Part shown: in pieces, positions 11,579-22,700 of the stretch
Numbering within the stretch: the first letter of the stretch is position 1
How the letters are laid out: every line of letters starts with the position of its first letter
Source: Stomoxys calcitrans
Lineage: Eukaryota > Arthropoda > Insecta > Diptera > Muscidae
NCBI RefSeq assembly: GCF_963082655.1
Contig: NC_081555.1
Location: forward strand, 89,912,272 to 89,976,271
Reading direction: 5' to 3'
Length of the DNA stretch: 64,000 nucleotides
The notes under the pieces: model-generated
Databases searched by the model: none
What the model was told of the DNA's origin: nothing
Seen by the model: only the letters and a program-made list of their open reading frames with translations
Made by a program: the position numbers and the translations under genes

Positions 11579-12712
11579 CGCACTCTCTATAGAGAAGGTG
11601 CAGTATACGCACTGGCGGATATATTGGAGAAGTACAAGGCAGATATAACCGCCTTACAGAAAATGCGATGGACTGAGAATGGCGTCACTACAACGCCAAA
11701 CGGTGACGAACTGTACTTCAGCTACCATAACACGAGACATGAATTTGGCTGTAGATTTTTTTAATGGTCGGAGACTGAAACACCTTGTCTCCAGCTTTAC
11801 TCCGGTGGATGAGAGGCTAGCTAGCCACAATACGCATAAAAGCCAAATTCCTCAACATCAGCCTTATTTGTGCCCATGCCCCGACGGAAGACAAGGACGA
11901 GCAGACCAACGATATTTTCTACGAACACCAAGAGGGAGAATATGACCGCTGCCCCGCCCATGATATTAAAATCATGCTGGGAGATTTTAATGCGAAGATA
12001 GGGAAGGGAGACATTTTTGGCCCAACAATCGGAAAGTTTAGCCTCCACGTGATAATGTCCAGTAATGGGTTGAGGCTGAAACAGCAAATCGATTGCTTTG
12101 GTACAGGCACATCCTCCTGCAAAGACAAAGATGGAAATGTGACTACTGATACAGATAACATGCTAAGGATATGGAAAGAACATTTTACACAACTGCTAGT
12201 GTCCGACGTTGGCGGCAAAGAGGATACCGCAGAATCAATTCGTGGTGATGCTATGGAATGTTTACCTCCTAGGCAGAATGAGGTTCAAGTAGCAGTGACA
12301 CGACTGAAGAACAACAAGGCAGCAGGAGCCGATGGGTTGCCGGCTGAACTGTTTAAAACCGGCAGCGATACGCTGATAAGGCATATGCATCAGCTCGTCT
12401 GCAGAATTTGACTATAAGAACGCATACCCGATGATTGGAACTTTGGCATACAATAACCCGTACACAAGAAAGGCGGCAAGACGGTACGTGCCAACTACAG
12501 AGAAATAAGTTTCCTCCCCTTGCATATAGGATACTATCGAGCGTACTGTGTGAAAGATTAAAGGGCAACTTAATAATTGTTCCCTATCAGTGTGTCTTTA
12601 GTGTCTGCTAAATCCACCATAGACCAGATATTTATACTGCACCAAATGCTGGAGAAGACCCGAGAAGGACAAATCAACACCAACCATCTTTTCGTTGACT
12701 ACAAAGTAATTT
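11579..12712 (+). pseudogene. RTE-like endonuclease-reverse transcriptase remnant
   Basis: From 11579 the frame reads an endonuclease N-terminus (RTLYREGAVYALADILEKY ... ITALQKMRW) to a stop near 11764. The frame at 11974-12411 (145 codons) starts LGDFNAKIG, passes SSNGLRL, then jumps into the RT N-terminus (DNMLRIWKEHFTQLL ... NNKAAGADGLP). The linker and endonuclease C-terminus, including the expected SDH region, are absent, so the internal deletion near 12075-12140 kept an open frame. The conserved catalytic Glu of the QE motif is Lys (LQKMRW, codon at 11660-11662). Later RT pieces are in shifted frames: SSVLCERLK, STIDQIF, HLFVDYK. It is not functional. Confidence 0.75.
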
Positions 12713-13179
12713 CAAGCCATGTCTGAGTTTGGTATCGCAGCAAAATGCATTAGGTAAGGTTAGGTGAATATGAAGGTGCAGAAATTAATCCGCCCCATGC
12801 CACTATGGATATACACCTAAGCCAGTAATCGGCTTGTTGTGCGCCCTAGAAACTATAAAGTAACCACTAAAAAGAAAAAATCTAAGTTAGGAATTCCGTG
12901 CTACTTACAAAATCCTTAATTGTTTTCAATACCACTCCCCTAAGTTGGTTCATGTCTGGTGTTGTGTGCCGGAAATGCTCCAACGTCACATAATCTTCCC
13001 CGCTTGCCCTACACATGCTGTCACTGGCCGCACCGATTTTACATAAGTGAGCTCTCAATCCCCCCTCTGTGTTCCGTTATGATACCAATTGCTATACTGA
13101 CCTCCTTCTTGTTTCCTTTCAGTCATAGCCTCGTCTTCTCACGATCTGAATCCCCCCATAGAATTTTCGCCGTCCTACC

Positions 13180-13673
13180 GACCGGTTCGCCGTTCCACAG
13201 GATTAAATGCGCTTTCGGCTCCCACTCCCTTAACTCAGACTACGCCGACCCGAAAGGCTTCGGGTTAACCAAGTTTATTAACGGCAGTCCTCTGGCCTTC
13301 ACCGCCAAATCATCTGCCCTTTCATTTCCCCTTACTCCGTTATGACCCAAACGATGCGGATTTTACCATCCTCAAAGAAGGCGTTAATCTCCTTGCACTG
13401 CAAGACCATTCGTGACCTCATCGTCCTGGTTGTTATTGCCCTTATGGCAATTTTACTGTCAGTAAAGATGTTAACACTTTACGTCCACTTCACGCATTCT
13501 GTGTTTGCCCGGATCTCCTCCTGCAGGACCGTATTATGGTCAGGCAGTCTAAAACAGATCTCAGACCCTGGGTTCTCAATGTATACCCCCAGGCCCACTC
13601 TGTCCCCTAGCTTCGATCCATCCTTGTAACATGATCTTCCAGATGGCAATACTAGGGTTCCGTCAGTCTTCAC
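13180..13673 (-). pseudogene. RNase H domain of the LOA/I-like element
   Basis: The minus frame 13673-13479 carries the RNase H start YKDGSKLGDRVGLGVY (first catalytic Asp) and the HNTVLQEEIRA segment containing the catalytic Glu. After a break, the third Asp region reads DGKIRIVWV then, shifted, GHNGVRGNERADDLAVKARG, with a small deletion before the GH pair. The domain is complete in parts but frameshifted. Confidence 0.75.
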
Positions 13674-14090
13674 TCGACTTCAAGGTTCATCTCAGGTATC
13701 CGATTGGAAACCTCTTCCCTTCCTTCCAGGTTTCCTATCGTCGCCTCGATTATACCGCGATGGTATGAGCTGCTCCCATCTTCGATCTATTCTCCCATCA
13801 CCTTAATGTAGACACCCAGTCCAACTCTGTCCTCCAGCTTTGATCCATCCGTGTACCATGATCTTCCAGATGGCAATACTAGGGTTCCGTCAATCCAAGA
13901 CTGTGCCGATGGCAGCAGTGCCTCGCACTCGACTTCAAGGTTCATCTCAGGTACCCGATTGGAAACCTCTTGGCTTTCTTCCTATCGTCGCCTTGATTAT
14001 ACCCCTATAGTATGAGCTGCTCCCATCCTCTATCCATTCTCCCATCGCCTTAAGTTTCATAGCCGCAGTGGCTGCCTCACACTTAATCTG
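13630..14090 (-). repeat. 227-bp tandem duplication inside the retroelement
   Basis: The block starting 'catgatcttccagatggcaa' occurs at 13630 and 13857, each followed by 'ctcgacttcaaggttcatct' and the 'tatgagctgctcccatc' segment. It duplicates the connector between RT thumb and RNase H. Confidence 0.75.
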
Positions 14091-15415
14091 TATGTCAATG
14101 AGTCGGATATCCAGTGCCCTAGTAGGCGTGGTCCTCATCGCTCCGCCTATGCCAAGACAACATGTTCTCTGAACCTGTTGTATGGTCCTTATGTTGCACT
14201 TTTTCCCCATAGCAGTCCACCAAACTACTGAGGCGTAAGTAAGTATTGGTCTAATCACGCTCTTGTAGGGCCAGTGGGCCATCCTAGGATTTAGGCCCCA
14301 TTTCGAGCCCGTCTACATGGTGCCCAACATCTTTGAACCTTCTCAGTACGCTCCTGAATGTGACAGTTTCAGTTTCCTGTCCAAGATCACACCTAAGTAT
14401 TTGACCTTGTCAGATACCGAAATCGTCTTTTTGAGGAAACGTGGTGCGTTAAATTGGCCCACCTTCGTCTTCCTCGTGAACAGGCATATTTCAGTCTTCT
14501 CTGAGTTAACATTGAGACTTCTGGGTCTAGGCCAGTCATATACCACATGCAAGACCCTTTCGTACCTTCTGCATAGCTCGTTCGCATTCTTACCCCTTAG
14601 AAGTATTATAACATCGGGTTCAAATCCCTCCTCAGTCATCATCCGTAATAGTCATTTATGGTGGTCACCCATAGGAATGGCGATAAAATGCCCCCCTGTG
14701 GCATGCCCTGTGCCACTTTCTCCCCTATGTGTATGCCATGGGACACACAATTTATCCACCTGTTCCTTAACATATGGTTTATCCAGTCTCTAAGGACCGG
14801 GTCCACCTGGTACTGGTCTAAGGATTGGATCAGTGTGTCGCTCCGCACATTGTTAAACGCCCCCTCGATGTCAATGCATACCCCCAGGGTGTACGTTATG
14901 GCATCGAAAGATTCTTCTATTTTATGCACAACCTCGTGCAGGACAGTCTCCACTGACCTTCCCTTGACTTAGGCATGCTGTTTGTATTTCAGCTGTTCGC
15001 TGGATGTCCTACTCTTTATCATGGTGTCCACAATACATTCCATGGTTTTGAGTAGAAAGGACGTAAGGCTTATGGGTCTGTAGGCCTTTGGTGTCGCATA
15101 ACTTGCCTTGCCGGGCTTGGGTATAAACACCACCCTTGCCACCTGCCAGGCTTTCGGAGTATATGCAAGTCCTAGGCACGCTGTGAAAATTTTGGCCTGT
15201 CTAGGCGCCACATAGTCTGCCTCTTTCTGTAGTAACGCCGGAAATATTCCATCAGGTCGGGGTGACTTAAATGGTTTTAAGCTCCTCAAGGATTCCTGCA
15301 CCACAAATTCCGTTATTATAAACTTTCGATCAACGTCATTATTCCAAGATTCCGGTATCTCTGTGAGTCCCTTCGTATCCTGTGGAAAATGGGTTTTCAT
15401 CAAAAGCCTCAACAT
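13947..15415 (-). pseudogene. Reverse transcriptase of the LOA/I-like element
   Basis: Frames in order on the minus strand. 15415-14969 holds PRPDGIFPALLQ, RVVFIPKPGK and KAYRPISLTSFLLKTME (RT blocks 1-2). 14953-14639 holds LGVCIDIEGAFNNV (motif A Asp) and GMPQGGILSPFLW (motif B). 14642-14343 holds EICLFTRKTK and KVKYLGVILDRKL (motifs D/E). 14282-13947 holds IRPILTYASVVWWTAM and AMRTTPTRALD (thumb). The catalytic YADD box is lost: the sequence runs GFEPDVIILL, so about five residues are deleted in frame just before the last Asp. With frame breaks at about 14640, 14290 and 14960 it cannot encode an active enzyme. Confidence 0.8.
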
Positions 15416-15701
15416 GTCCTCCGTTGTCGGAGTATATCAAAGTCCTAGGCACGCTGTGAAAATTTTGGCCTGTCTAGGCGCCACATAGTCTGCCTCTTTC
15501 TGTAGTAACTCCGGAAATATTCCATCAGGTCGCGGTGACTTAAATGGTTTGAAGCTCCTCAAGGATTCCTTCACCATAAATTCCGTTATTATAAGACTCC
15601 GATCAACGTCGTTATTCCCAGATTCCGGTGTCTCTGTGAGTCCCTTCGTATCCTGTGGGAAATGGGTTTTCATCAAAAGCCTCAACATGTCCTCCGTTGT
15701 C
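15155..15701 (-). repeat. 273-bp tandem duplication of the RT N-terminal region
   Basis: Two head-to-tail copies starting 'cggagtatat' at 15155 and 15428. Each begins on the minus strand with MLRLLMKTHFPQDTKGLTE and includes the PRPDGIFP block. The copies differ at only a few sites, so the duplication is recent compared with the rest of the element's decay. Confidence 0.85.
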
Positions 15702-15715
15702 TCTGCTCTCAGTCT

Positions 15716-17087
15716 GTCTGATTAAAGACCGCCAATAAAACCTAAACCAACTTAAAGTGCAATTGCAATGATGCACGGGGATTTGCGAATGAAAAGTTTT
15801 GAACCCCACAAAAAAATCGAAAATTTCAGACCCTTGGTAATAAACATTTCGATTAGTCCAAACTAAATTCCCTAAGACTTTTAATACCCATCTCATATCA
15901 TATGACTAGTGACTGATATCATAGTTGTTTGAGTGAGGATGAGGGTATAAATAAATCATTTAAGCTGGCTGATACTTGTTTACCCAAATAACTTGGTACA
16001 TACCTCATCACACCTAGGCATATGGAGGTATGTATATGAATATGTTATTATCATTGTTCTTTAATAATTCGCTGATTTAGCCTTTTCGATTTAATGATTA
16101 GCTATGGTGTCACTTTTTTGTGAGTCTCTTTTTGATTTGTTGTAATACCCATCTACAATATTTCATCCTCTTTTTGTCTTCATTTTCGTCCGATTCTTGT
16201 TTTTTCTTCACTTATTTACTCTGCATATATACAATGTATATACCAACTCATATGTTCAAGCTTATGTACATGGGTATGTATATAATTTTTTTTGTATACA
16301 TTAATGTTTATATACAATTTTTTCTTGTTTCAGTTTTTTTTTTCTTTGTTTACGTATACCAATAACATAAAAAAAAAAGAAGGAAAACATTAAAAAGCAA
16401 CGAAAATTGAATCGACTACAACAACAATAAAAGTCTATGTACACCACCAATAAATTTGTAGTCGGTGTTTTGTTTTGTTTTTGTTTTTTTTTTTCGTTCG
16501 ATTTGGCAGACCTTTATCTACTTATTAGCAATGCTTGCTTATATGCATGCATCTGTGTTTCGATGGGGATCTATGTAGTATGTGTGTGTGTGTGTGTGTC
16601 CGTCTGTTTGCACATACTTACTCTACATATGGATTTATGTAGGTATGTATGGATGGAGGTGTATATATTTACTGGGATATTTGTACATACATTAGTACCC
16701 ATTTAGCTCTGAATGCGCTATAGTGTCGATACGAGTGTAGCGTATGATTTTTTCTGCTGATATTGTTTCTTGCTTTTTACGTTGATGAAATGTTTGGTTT
16801 GGATGTTTTTTTTTTAACGAGGGTGGACTGAAAATTGTGGTTAGACAAGTGAAAAAAGGTAAAAAAGAAATGTGCTCAAGAGATAAAAGCAAAGATAGCA
16901 TTTCAGGGAGATATTCTTTAAAGATTTCAACACTTCAATGGAGTATTCTCTTATGACAAAACAACAGTGTCTCTAAAGAAAATATTTAAGAAAAAATTTC
17001 CTCAACACAAACAATTGCGGAAAAATTTTCAAGTAAAGAAATCATTTCAGAGATTTTTCTCTAAAGGCAAAATTTCAGTAAATTTTT
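15716..17087. other. AT-rich DNA without a recognised gene
   Basis: T-rich, with 'tatgtatgtat' motifs and a TG microsatellite at about 16578-16599. The small frames are hydrophobic and T-rich and look like chance. From about 16915 a 'tttctctaaag' motif recurs, shared with 36540-36600 (an old unclassified repeat). Confidence 0.5.
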
Positions 17088-17660
17088 ATACCCACCACCG
17101 AAGAATGGGCGTATATTCATTTTGTCATTCTGTTTGCAACACATCGAAATATCCAATTCCGACCCTATAAAGTATTGGGTTGCCCAAAAAGTAATTGCGG
17201 ATTTTTTAAAAGAAAGTAAATGCATTTGTAATAAAACTTAGAATGAACTTTTATCAAATATACTTTTTTTAACAGTAACAGCTGATAACTGACAGAAGAA
17301 AGAAAGCAATTACAGAGTCACAAGCTGTGAAAAAATTTGTCAACGCCGACTATATGAAAAATTACTTTTTGGGCAACCCAATATATATATTCTTGATCAC
17401 CATAAAAATCTAAGACGATGTAGCCTTGTCCGTCCGCCTGTCTGTTGAAATCACGCTACAGTCTTTAAAAATAGAGATATTGAGCTGAATCTTTGCAAAG
17501 ATTCTTTTCTTGTTCATAAGCAGGTTAAGTTTGAAGATGGGCTATATCGGAATATATTTTGATATAGCCCCCATGTAGATCGATCCATCGATTTAGGGTC
17601 TTAGGCCCATAAAAACTAAATTTTTTAACCGATTTTGGTGAAATTTGAGACAGTGAGTTG
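17088..17660 (+). mobile_element. DINE-like element, family 3, 5' part
   Basis: The 5' terminus is 'tatacccaccaccgaagaat' with 'gggcgtata' as inverted partner, followed by 'gaccctataaagta', a mariner MITE, then 'tatatattcttgatc' and a (GTCY)-type tract 'gtccgtccgcctgtctgtt'. The internal block differs from families 1 and 2 ('gggctatatcggaatatatt', 'gatcgatccatcgatttagg'). It is cut off at a SINE near 17665-17700. Confidence 0.7.
17175..17381 (-). mobile_element. mariner-type MITE, second copy
   Basis: 207 bp with ends ttgggttgcccaaaaagtaa and its complement, flanked by TA on both sides (17173-17174 and 17382-17383). It is inverted relative to 6382-6614. One terminal repeat has lost about 10 bp ('tgcggatttt'). 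It splits the same DINE block as the first copy. Confidence 0.85.
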
Positions 17661-17689
17661 TGTTGGGTCAGTCGGTGTTTCCCAACACT

Positions 17690-17868
17690 CTAAGAGATAT
17701 ACCTTTCCCCAAAGAGGTGTCGCACTGCGGCACGCCGTTCTGGCTCGGCTATAAAAAGGAGGTCCCATATCACTGAGCTTAAAACTTGAATCGGACTGCA
17801 CTCATTGATATGTGAGAAGATTGCCCAAATTCCTTAGTGGAATGTTCATGGGAAAAAATTGGCAATTT
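17690..17868 (+). mobile_element. SINE, 5'-truncated copy
   Basis: It contains 'ccccaaagaggtgtcgcact', 'gcggcacgccgtt', 'gactgcactcattgatatgt' and the tail 'ttagtggaatgttcatggg' of the family seen complete at 25392. The tRNA-like head is missing. Confidence 0.75.
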
Positions 17869-18235
17869 TACACCACTACGGTGGTACAGGGTATTATAAC
17901 TTAGTGCATTTGTTTGCAACACCCAGACGGAAGAGAGAAAGATCCATTGATAAGTATACCGATTGACTGAGAATCGCTTTCTGATTCGATTTAGCCATGT
18001 CCGTCTGTTTGTCTTTCCGACTGTCTCTGCTAATTTGTGTACAAAGTACAGGTCGCAGTTTTGATCCGATCGTCTTCAATTTTGGTACAGGCATGGTTTT
18101 CGACTTAGAGACAACGTCTATTGAAATTGGAAAAATGGGTTCAGATTTGGAAATAGCTCCCATATATATGTTCGTCCGATTTTGAGTAATAATGCAATAA
18201 AATGGTCATTTGTTAAACGATTCTCTCGAATTTTT
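17869..18235 (+). mobile_element. DINE/Helentron-like family 2, 5' part
   Basis: 5' end 'ttttacaccactacggtggt' plus 'acagggtattataactt', a (GTCY)-type tract 'gtccgtctgtttgtctttcc', then 'ttgatccgatcgtcttcaat' and the first tandem unit. It matches the reverse complement of the 1986 end of the first element. It is truncated where non-LTR sequence begins. Confidence 0.75.
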
Positions 18236-18239
18236 TTTA

Positions 18240-19060
18240 TTTTTATTTTTCGTTTTAGTGAATGGAACATTCCTCTCAAGGAGACGGATTTACATCTAGA
18301 CCACTTTCGGTAGCCCACTTTGCTGTCGTACGTAGAGCTTGCCAAACCCTAAGTATGTATCGAACACAGCTATCAATTCGACCTTCGATACATTATCAGG
18401 GCCTGGCGATTTAAGTCGAAGCTTTCTGTTGCCCAAAGGATTCTTGCCTCAGACTCTAATTGCCTCAACAACGACTGTACGTCTTTGGCAACCTCCGATC
18501 CGGAGAGTTTACCGTAAAATGTGTAAACCGCACTAGTTCTAGGGTTTCCTCAATAGACAATGTCTATTCATTCTGTGACTTTTGATTGCATCCTAGAGCC
18601 TAGAGGCCTCGGATGTATTCTCCACGGAGCTGCAGAATTCCAACCCAAATATTTTTTCAGCCTTTATCTGCTCAGCCTTACATTTTCTTCAAGCAGCCCT
18701 ATAAACGCCCCAGTTGTGTGGGACCTTGTGGCTTTCTCATTATTGAATGTCTTCTGCAACCCTTCCTTATACCAACCAGTTCTAGTTAGTATTTGCCATT
18801 AAGACATGCAGATAGGGCGTCCCTGATCCGCTTGATAGATCTACAAGTAATAGCTGTGCAGAATTTATGGCGATACTTTCGCCTTTCTTCTGTTTTGCCT
18901 TGGTATTTTCTCCAAGGCTGAAGCTATTGTAACGCTTATCAGAGAAGCTGTGGTCATCCACCACTTTCCAGTCACATATCCTTCGGCTGATATTCGCCAC
19001 TTGGTCTTTCCATCGGAGTTTTGATCTTCCACACCTGCGTGTACCACACTCAGAGGAATT
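18240..19060 (-). pseudogene. R1-like non-LTR retrotransposon relic
   Basis: Minus-strand pieces in collinear order. An endonuclease C-terminus lies at 19060-18890 (CDWKVVDDHSFSDKRY, the SDH-type motif reading SDK). An RT N-terminal region lies at about 18560-18390 (KLSGSEVAKD, LNRQALITYR). An RT motif-E segment lies at 18300-18245 (KSVSLRGMFHSLK) resembling KPVSLGGENVPFTESAKYL in the element at 35 kb. Stops and shifts occur throughout, and most of the RT catalytic core is deleted. Confidence 0.5.
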
Positions 19061-19064
19061 TGTT

Positions 19065-19800
19065 ATAAAAAACAGCAAAAATGTTTGCTGTATTAGCAGA
19101 AAGTCTGCTGAAAATATGACAGCAATAATTATTTGCTAAAACAGCTAACATTTTCTGCTGCTTTCAAATGGTTAAACGTTAAAAAAAAAGTCAAAAATGA
19201 GTGCGAATTCGAAGAGTGGCGTATACACAATTATAACACGAGTATTCACAAAACTTAATACAGATTTGAAATAGGTTTATATGAGGGATTTCCTTTATAG
19301 AACTGTCAAAAGAACCTATGTAAAGACTTTATTAAGTTTTATGAATACGACCGTAAGAATGTCGAGCCAGAAAATATTTAGTCTTACACCCAAGGAAATA
19401 AGTTTTCTGATATCGGCAAACCCTATTTGCTGATTGTATAAAACATTTTTTAACATTGCAGGAACAGAAATACCAATAGAGATATTTTTGCAAGTGGCCA
19501 CACTTATTTGTGAAAAACATGTGATTGCAATCCTGACAACAGATGTTCTACATAAGCCTCCACTGGTAATTTATCCAGAACTTTATTGTCCTGGATAGAT
19601 GTCATTTTCATTCAAATTTCATTGCACTGCACTAAATAGCACTAAAATAAATCACATCTATTGTAAGCAATACTTTCGTTAAGACTTGAATAATAAATTT
19701 TCCCCAACTCCCTAGACCACCCTCGTAGGAATCTTTGAATGAATGAATGAAAATTCGTTGTCGTAGTTTTTTTTTATTAATTTTTGTATCTTTGGCCGTG
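19065..19800. other. No recognised gene
   Basis: It includes short self-complementary stretches around 19068-19140 built from 'cagcaaaaatgtttgctg', which may be the remains of a small inverted-repeat element. The rest is AT-rich and unassigned. Confidence 0.4.
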
Positions 19801-19819
19801 CTATTGTACTCCGAATAGC

Positions 19820-20640
19820 GGATTCAGTCAAGCTATTATAGCAACAGCAGCCAGCGAACGAGCGAGCAGCTGCTGCTGCTGCTGCTGCTGCTGTGGCTAC
19901 GGCAGCTAATTTGCTGTTGTTGTCGTTGCTGTATTTATTATTGTTATTATTATTATTGTTATTATTTTGGTGTGCTTTTTTGTATTGTAGATAGATATGT
20001 TCGCATGTCGGTATGAACGAACCTCTGAATGTTTGTATGAACGAGTATACACGACGGACGATATAGGCAGGCGGCTACAAGTATGTACCGATGGATGTGC
20101 ATACACATGTTTCGTTGTTTTATTTATTTTTTTTTTGTTGATTTTTTAGCGTATTTTAGCTTTAGCAACATTTAGTCTCAATTTGTTTGTGCTTCAACAA
20201 TAAACGGAAATTATACACAACACACAAAAATCCACACGAGAAGAAATTGAAAATTGAATTAAAACGAGTCAAAAAACAACAACAACCACAACAAAAAGGG
20301 GAAACAACGATAACAAAGGCAAAAATAATAAAAAAAACAGACATTAAACAACCTCAATTAGCGTTGCTAATATACATAATTCAACCGATTTATTATTGCC
20401 ATTTGCGAAAAAGCAACTGAAAATTGCAAGTTTTGTGTTTCTAATAAAATAAAGTGAATTATAAAAAAAATAATAATAAAAACACACCAGCGGGAGATAA
20501 GTGCAAATTAAATTAATTTTTAAGAAAAAATTCCAAGTAGATTGTTTAAAAAGTGACTTGACAATAAAAGTCAAAAACAAACATGCTGCATATGGAGAGG
20601 GAGAACAACTAACAAAGAGTACTATATCGAGAAAGAGCGT
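19820..20640 (+). promoter_or_regulatory. Candidate promoter and non-coding first exon (plus strand)
   Basis: A perfect initiator match TCAGTC lies at 19825-19829 (A at 19826) in TATA-less, CAG-rich DNA. From about 20165 the sequence is A-rich with CAA runs and looks like a fly 5'UTR. A short upstream-type ORF (MLHMERENN) starts at 20583, GAGA-type repeats occur at 20643-20660 and a usable 5' splice site GTAAGA is at 20639. All of this is compositional. No transcript evidence is available and the exon boundaries are guesses. Confidence 0.3.
19868..19893 (+). repeat. (CTG)n trinucleotide repeat
   Basis: Eight to nine CTG units in the candidate 5'UTR region. Confidence 0.85.
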
Positions 20641-21012
20641 AAGAGAGAGAGAGAGCAAGCGGAAGGCTTCATTTGCTCCTTGGAGCATATGCTATTGTAA
20701 TAAATTATGATTAGAAGTGATATGCAAACTTATCGTCCCAATATGTGTCAACCATAGAATTTTTTGGACATTTTTCTCCACAAAAATTTCTTTTATACAT
20801 CGCCACAGTCTTTGGGTATTCTTCTTTGATTTTGCTGACGAATAATTTCTCCAGCAACAAGTTTAAAGGTAAAATGCATGTAATACACCACTACACACAC
20901 AAGTAAATCGACCAAAGAAATGCATATGTCTGTCCCGTTGTTTTATCTATTCAAGTCGTCGATCGTTTGCTGTTTGACTACGAGTATATTTACAAAAAAA
21001 TCGCAACTTTTT
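20641..21012. other. Unassigned
   Basis: GA-rich start, then AT-rich DNA leading into the next DINE-like element. No gene was seen. Confidence 0.5.
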
Positions 21013-22308
21013 TATACCCTCCACCATGGGATGGGGGTATAATAATTTCGTCATTCTGTTTGTTCACCTCGAAATATTCGTCTGAGACCCCATAAAGTAT
21101 ATATATTCTTGATCGCCGTGACATTTTATGTCGATCTAGCCATGTCCGTCCGTCTGTCTGTCAAAAGCACCCGAACTTTCGAAGGAGTAAAGCTAGCCGC
21201 TTGAAATTTTGCATAAATACTTCTTATTAGTGTAGGTCGGTTGGGATTGTAAATGGCCCATATCGGTTCATGTTTTGATGCAGCTGCCCTATAAACCGAT
21301 CTGGGGTCTTGACTTCTTGAGCCTCTAGATGGCGCAATTCTTATCCGATTGGAATGAAATTTTCCACGACGTGTTTTGTTATGATATCCAACAACTGTGC
21401 CAAGTATGGTTCAAATCGGTACATAACCTGATATAGCTACCATATAAACCGATCTTGAATCTTGACTTCTTGAGCCTCTAGAGGGCGCAATTCTTATCCG
21501 ATTGGAATGAAATTTTGCACGACGTGTTTTGTTATAACTTCCAACAAATGTATTAAGAATGGTTCAAATCGGTCCATAACCTGATATAGCTCCCATTTAA
21601 ACCGATCTTGGGTCTTGATTTCTGGAGCCTCTAGAGGGCGCAATTCTTATCCGATTGGAATGAAATTTTGCACGACGTGTTTTGTTATAACTTCCAACAA
21701 ATGTATTAAGAATGGTTCAAATCGGTCCATAACCTGATATAGCTGCCATATAAACCGATCTTGGGTCTTCACTTCTTGAGCCTCTAGAGGGCGCAATTCT
21801 TATCCGATTTGGCTGAAATTTTGCATTACGTATTTTATTAAGACTTTCAACAACTGTGCCAAATAAAATTCAAATCGGTTCATAACCTGATATAGCTGCC
21901 ATATAAACCGATCTGGGATCTTGACTTCTTAAGCCTCTAGAGGTCGCAATTATTATCCGATTTGCCTGAAATTTTGTACGATGGATCCTCTCATGACCCT
22001 CAACATCCATATTTATTATGGTCTGAATCGGTCTAGAGCCTCATACAGCTCCCATATATTTAAATCGATCTCTCTATTTTACTTCGTGAGCCCCAAAAGG
22101 CCGCAATTTTTATTCGAATTGACTGACATTTTACACAGGTCTCCAACATATCATTTAATTGTGGTCCATATCTTGATATCTCTCTAATATTTTCTTTTAT
22201 ACTTTTTTTGCCTAAGAAGAGATGCTGGGAAAAGAAAACGACAAATGCGATCCATGGTGGAGGGTATATAAGATTCGGCCCGGCCGAACTTAGCACGCTT
22301 TTACTTGT
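21013..22308 (+). mobile_element. DINE/Helentron-like element, family 1, copy 3
   Basis: Complete-looking, 1.3 kb. 5' tataccctccaccatgggat with 'gggggtata' partner, (GTCY)n at about 21147-21164, six monomers, and 3' 'catggtggagggtatataag' followed by the perfect hairpin ttcggcccggccgaa at 22274-22288 and the terminus 'cttagcacgcttttacttg'. This copy gives the clearest view of both ends and can serve as the local reference. Confidence 0.85.
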
Positions 22309-22309
22309 T

Positions 22310-22455
22310 TCAAATGGCATAGTTCCTCACAAATATCGCCAGCATATTAGGAGGGGTTAAACACCGCTGAACATTTATTCGGATGTTCTCCCCAGGCTTC
22401 GAACCCAGGGGTTCAGCGTCATTGGCGGACATGCTGCAACATCTGCGCCAAGGTA
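22310..22455 (-). mobile_element. SINE, head-only copy
   Basis: Minus-strand copy abutting the 3' end of the DINE element. It carries the B-box-like 'cttcgaaccc' and the 'gtcattggcggacatgctg' head plus the first body segment. The rest is absent. Confidence 0.7.
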
Positions 22456-22700
22456 ACCTATGGAGGGTATTGCTAGCAAATGTTTTGTGATCTGAACCAT
22501 ATTCTAGTCGCATGATCATATAGACCGATCTTTCAATTTAAGGTCTTAATTCCATAAAAAGAGACTTTATTGCCCCATTTCACTAAAACTCTGACTCATA
22601 TAAAAGTTTCGGGACCCGAATCAAATATGTTCCAGATCGGCCCATATTTGAATATAACTACGGCTGTGGTAGTGGAGTTATCATAAAACAGGGTGACAAA
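22456..22700 (+). repeat. Diverged DINE family 3 fragment
   Basis: Blocks 'catatagaccgatctttcaa', 'taaggtcttaattccataaa' and 'agatcggcccatatttg' resemble the interior of family 3 at 17560-17640. No ends were seen. Confidence 0.45.

Larger units (their letters stand above)
11066..12720 (+). mobile_element. RTE-like non-LTR retrotransposon, internally deleted
   Basis: Plus-strand APE-type non-LTR relic. It has a 5'UTR-like segment with a 21-base C run at 11490-11510, an endonuclease start at 11579, an endonuclease core (LGDFNAKIG) at 11974, then reverse transcriptase from about 12110. The RT phrases are characteristic of the RTE/BovB-like group: KNNKAAGADGLPAELFK, and downstream STIDQIF and TNHLFVDYK. 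The end is lost near 12720, soon after RT motif A begins. It carries several stops and frameshifts. Confidence 0.75.
12755..15715 (-). mobile_element. RNase H-encoding non-LTR retrotransposon (LOA/I-group-like), 5' truncated
   Basis: Minus-strand element. RT lies at about 15690-14300, thumb at 14282-13950, RNase H at 13680-13180 and a CCHC-like tail plus 3'UTR down to about 12755. The 3'UTR matches the fragment at 29451-29755. The endonuclease and ORF1 are missing, the usual 5' truncation of non-LTR elements. Two internal tandem duplications and several frameshifts interrupt it. Clade assignment rests on RT phrasing plus RNase H and is tentative. Confidence 0.75.

Noticed and set aside
12755..12800. 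Splice-like 'aggtaaggtt' as a recursive splice site
   Set aside because: No pyrimidine tract before it, and it is part of a retroelement 3'UTR.
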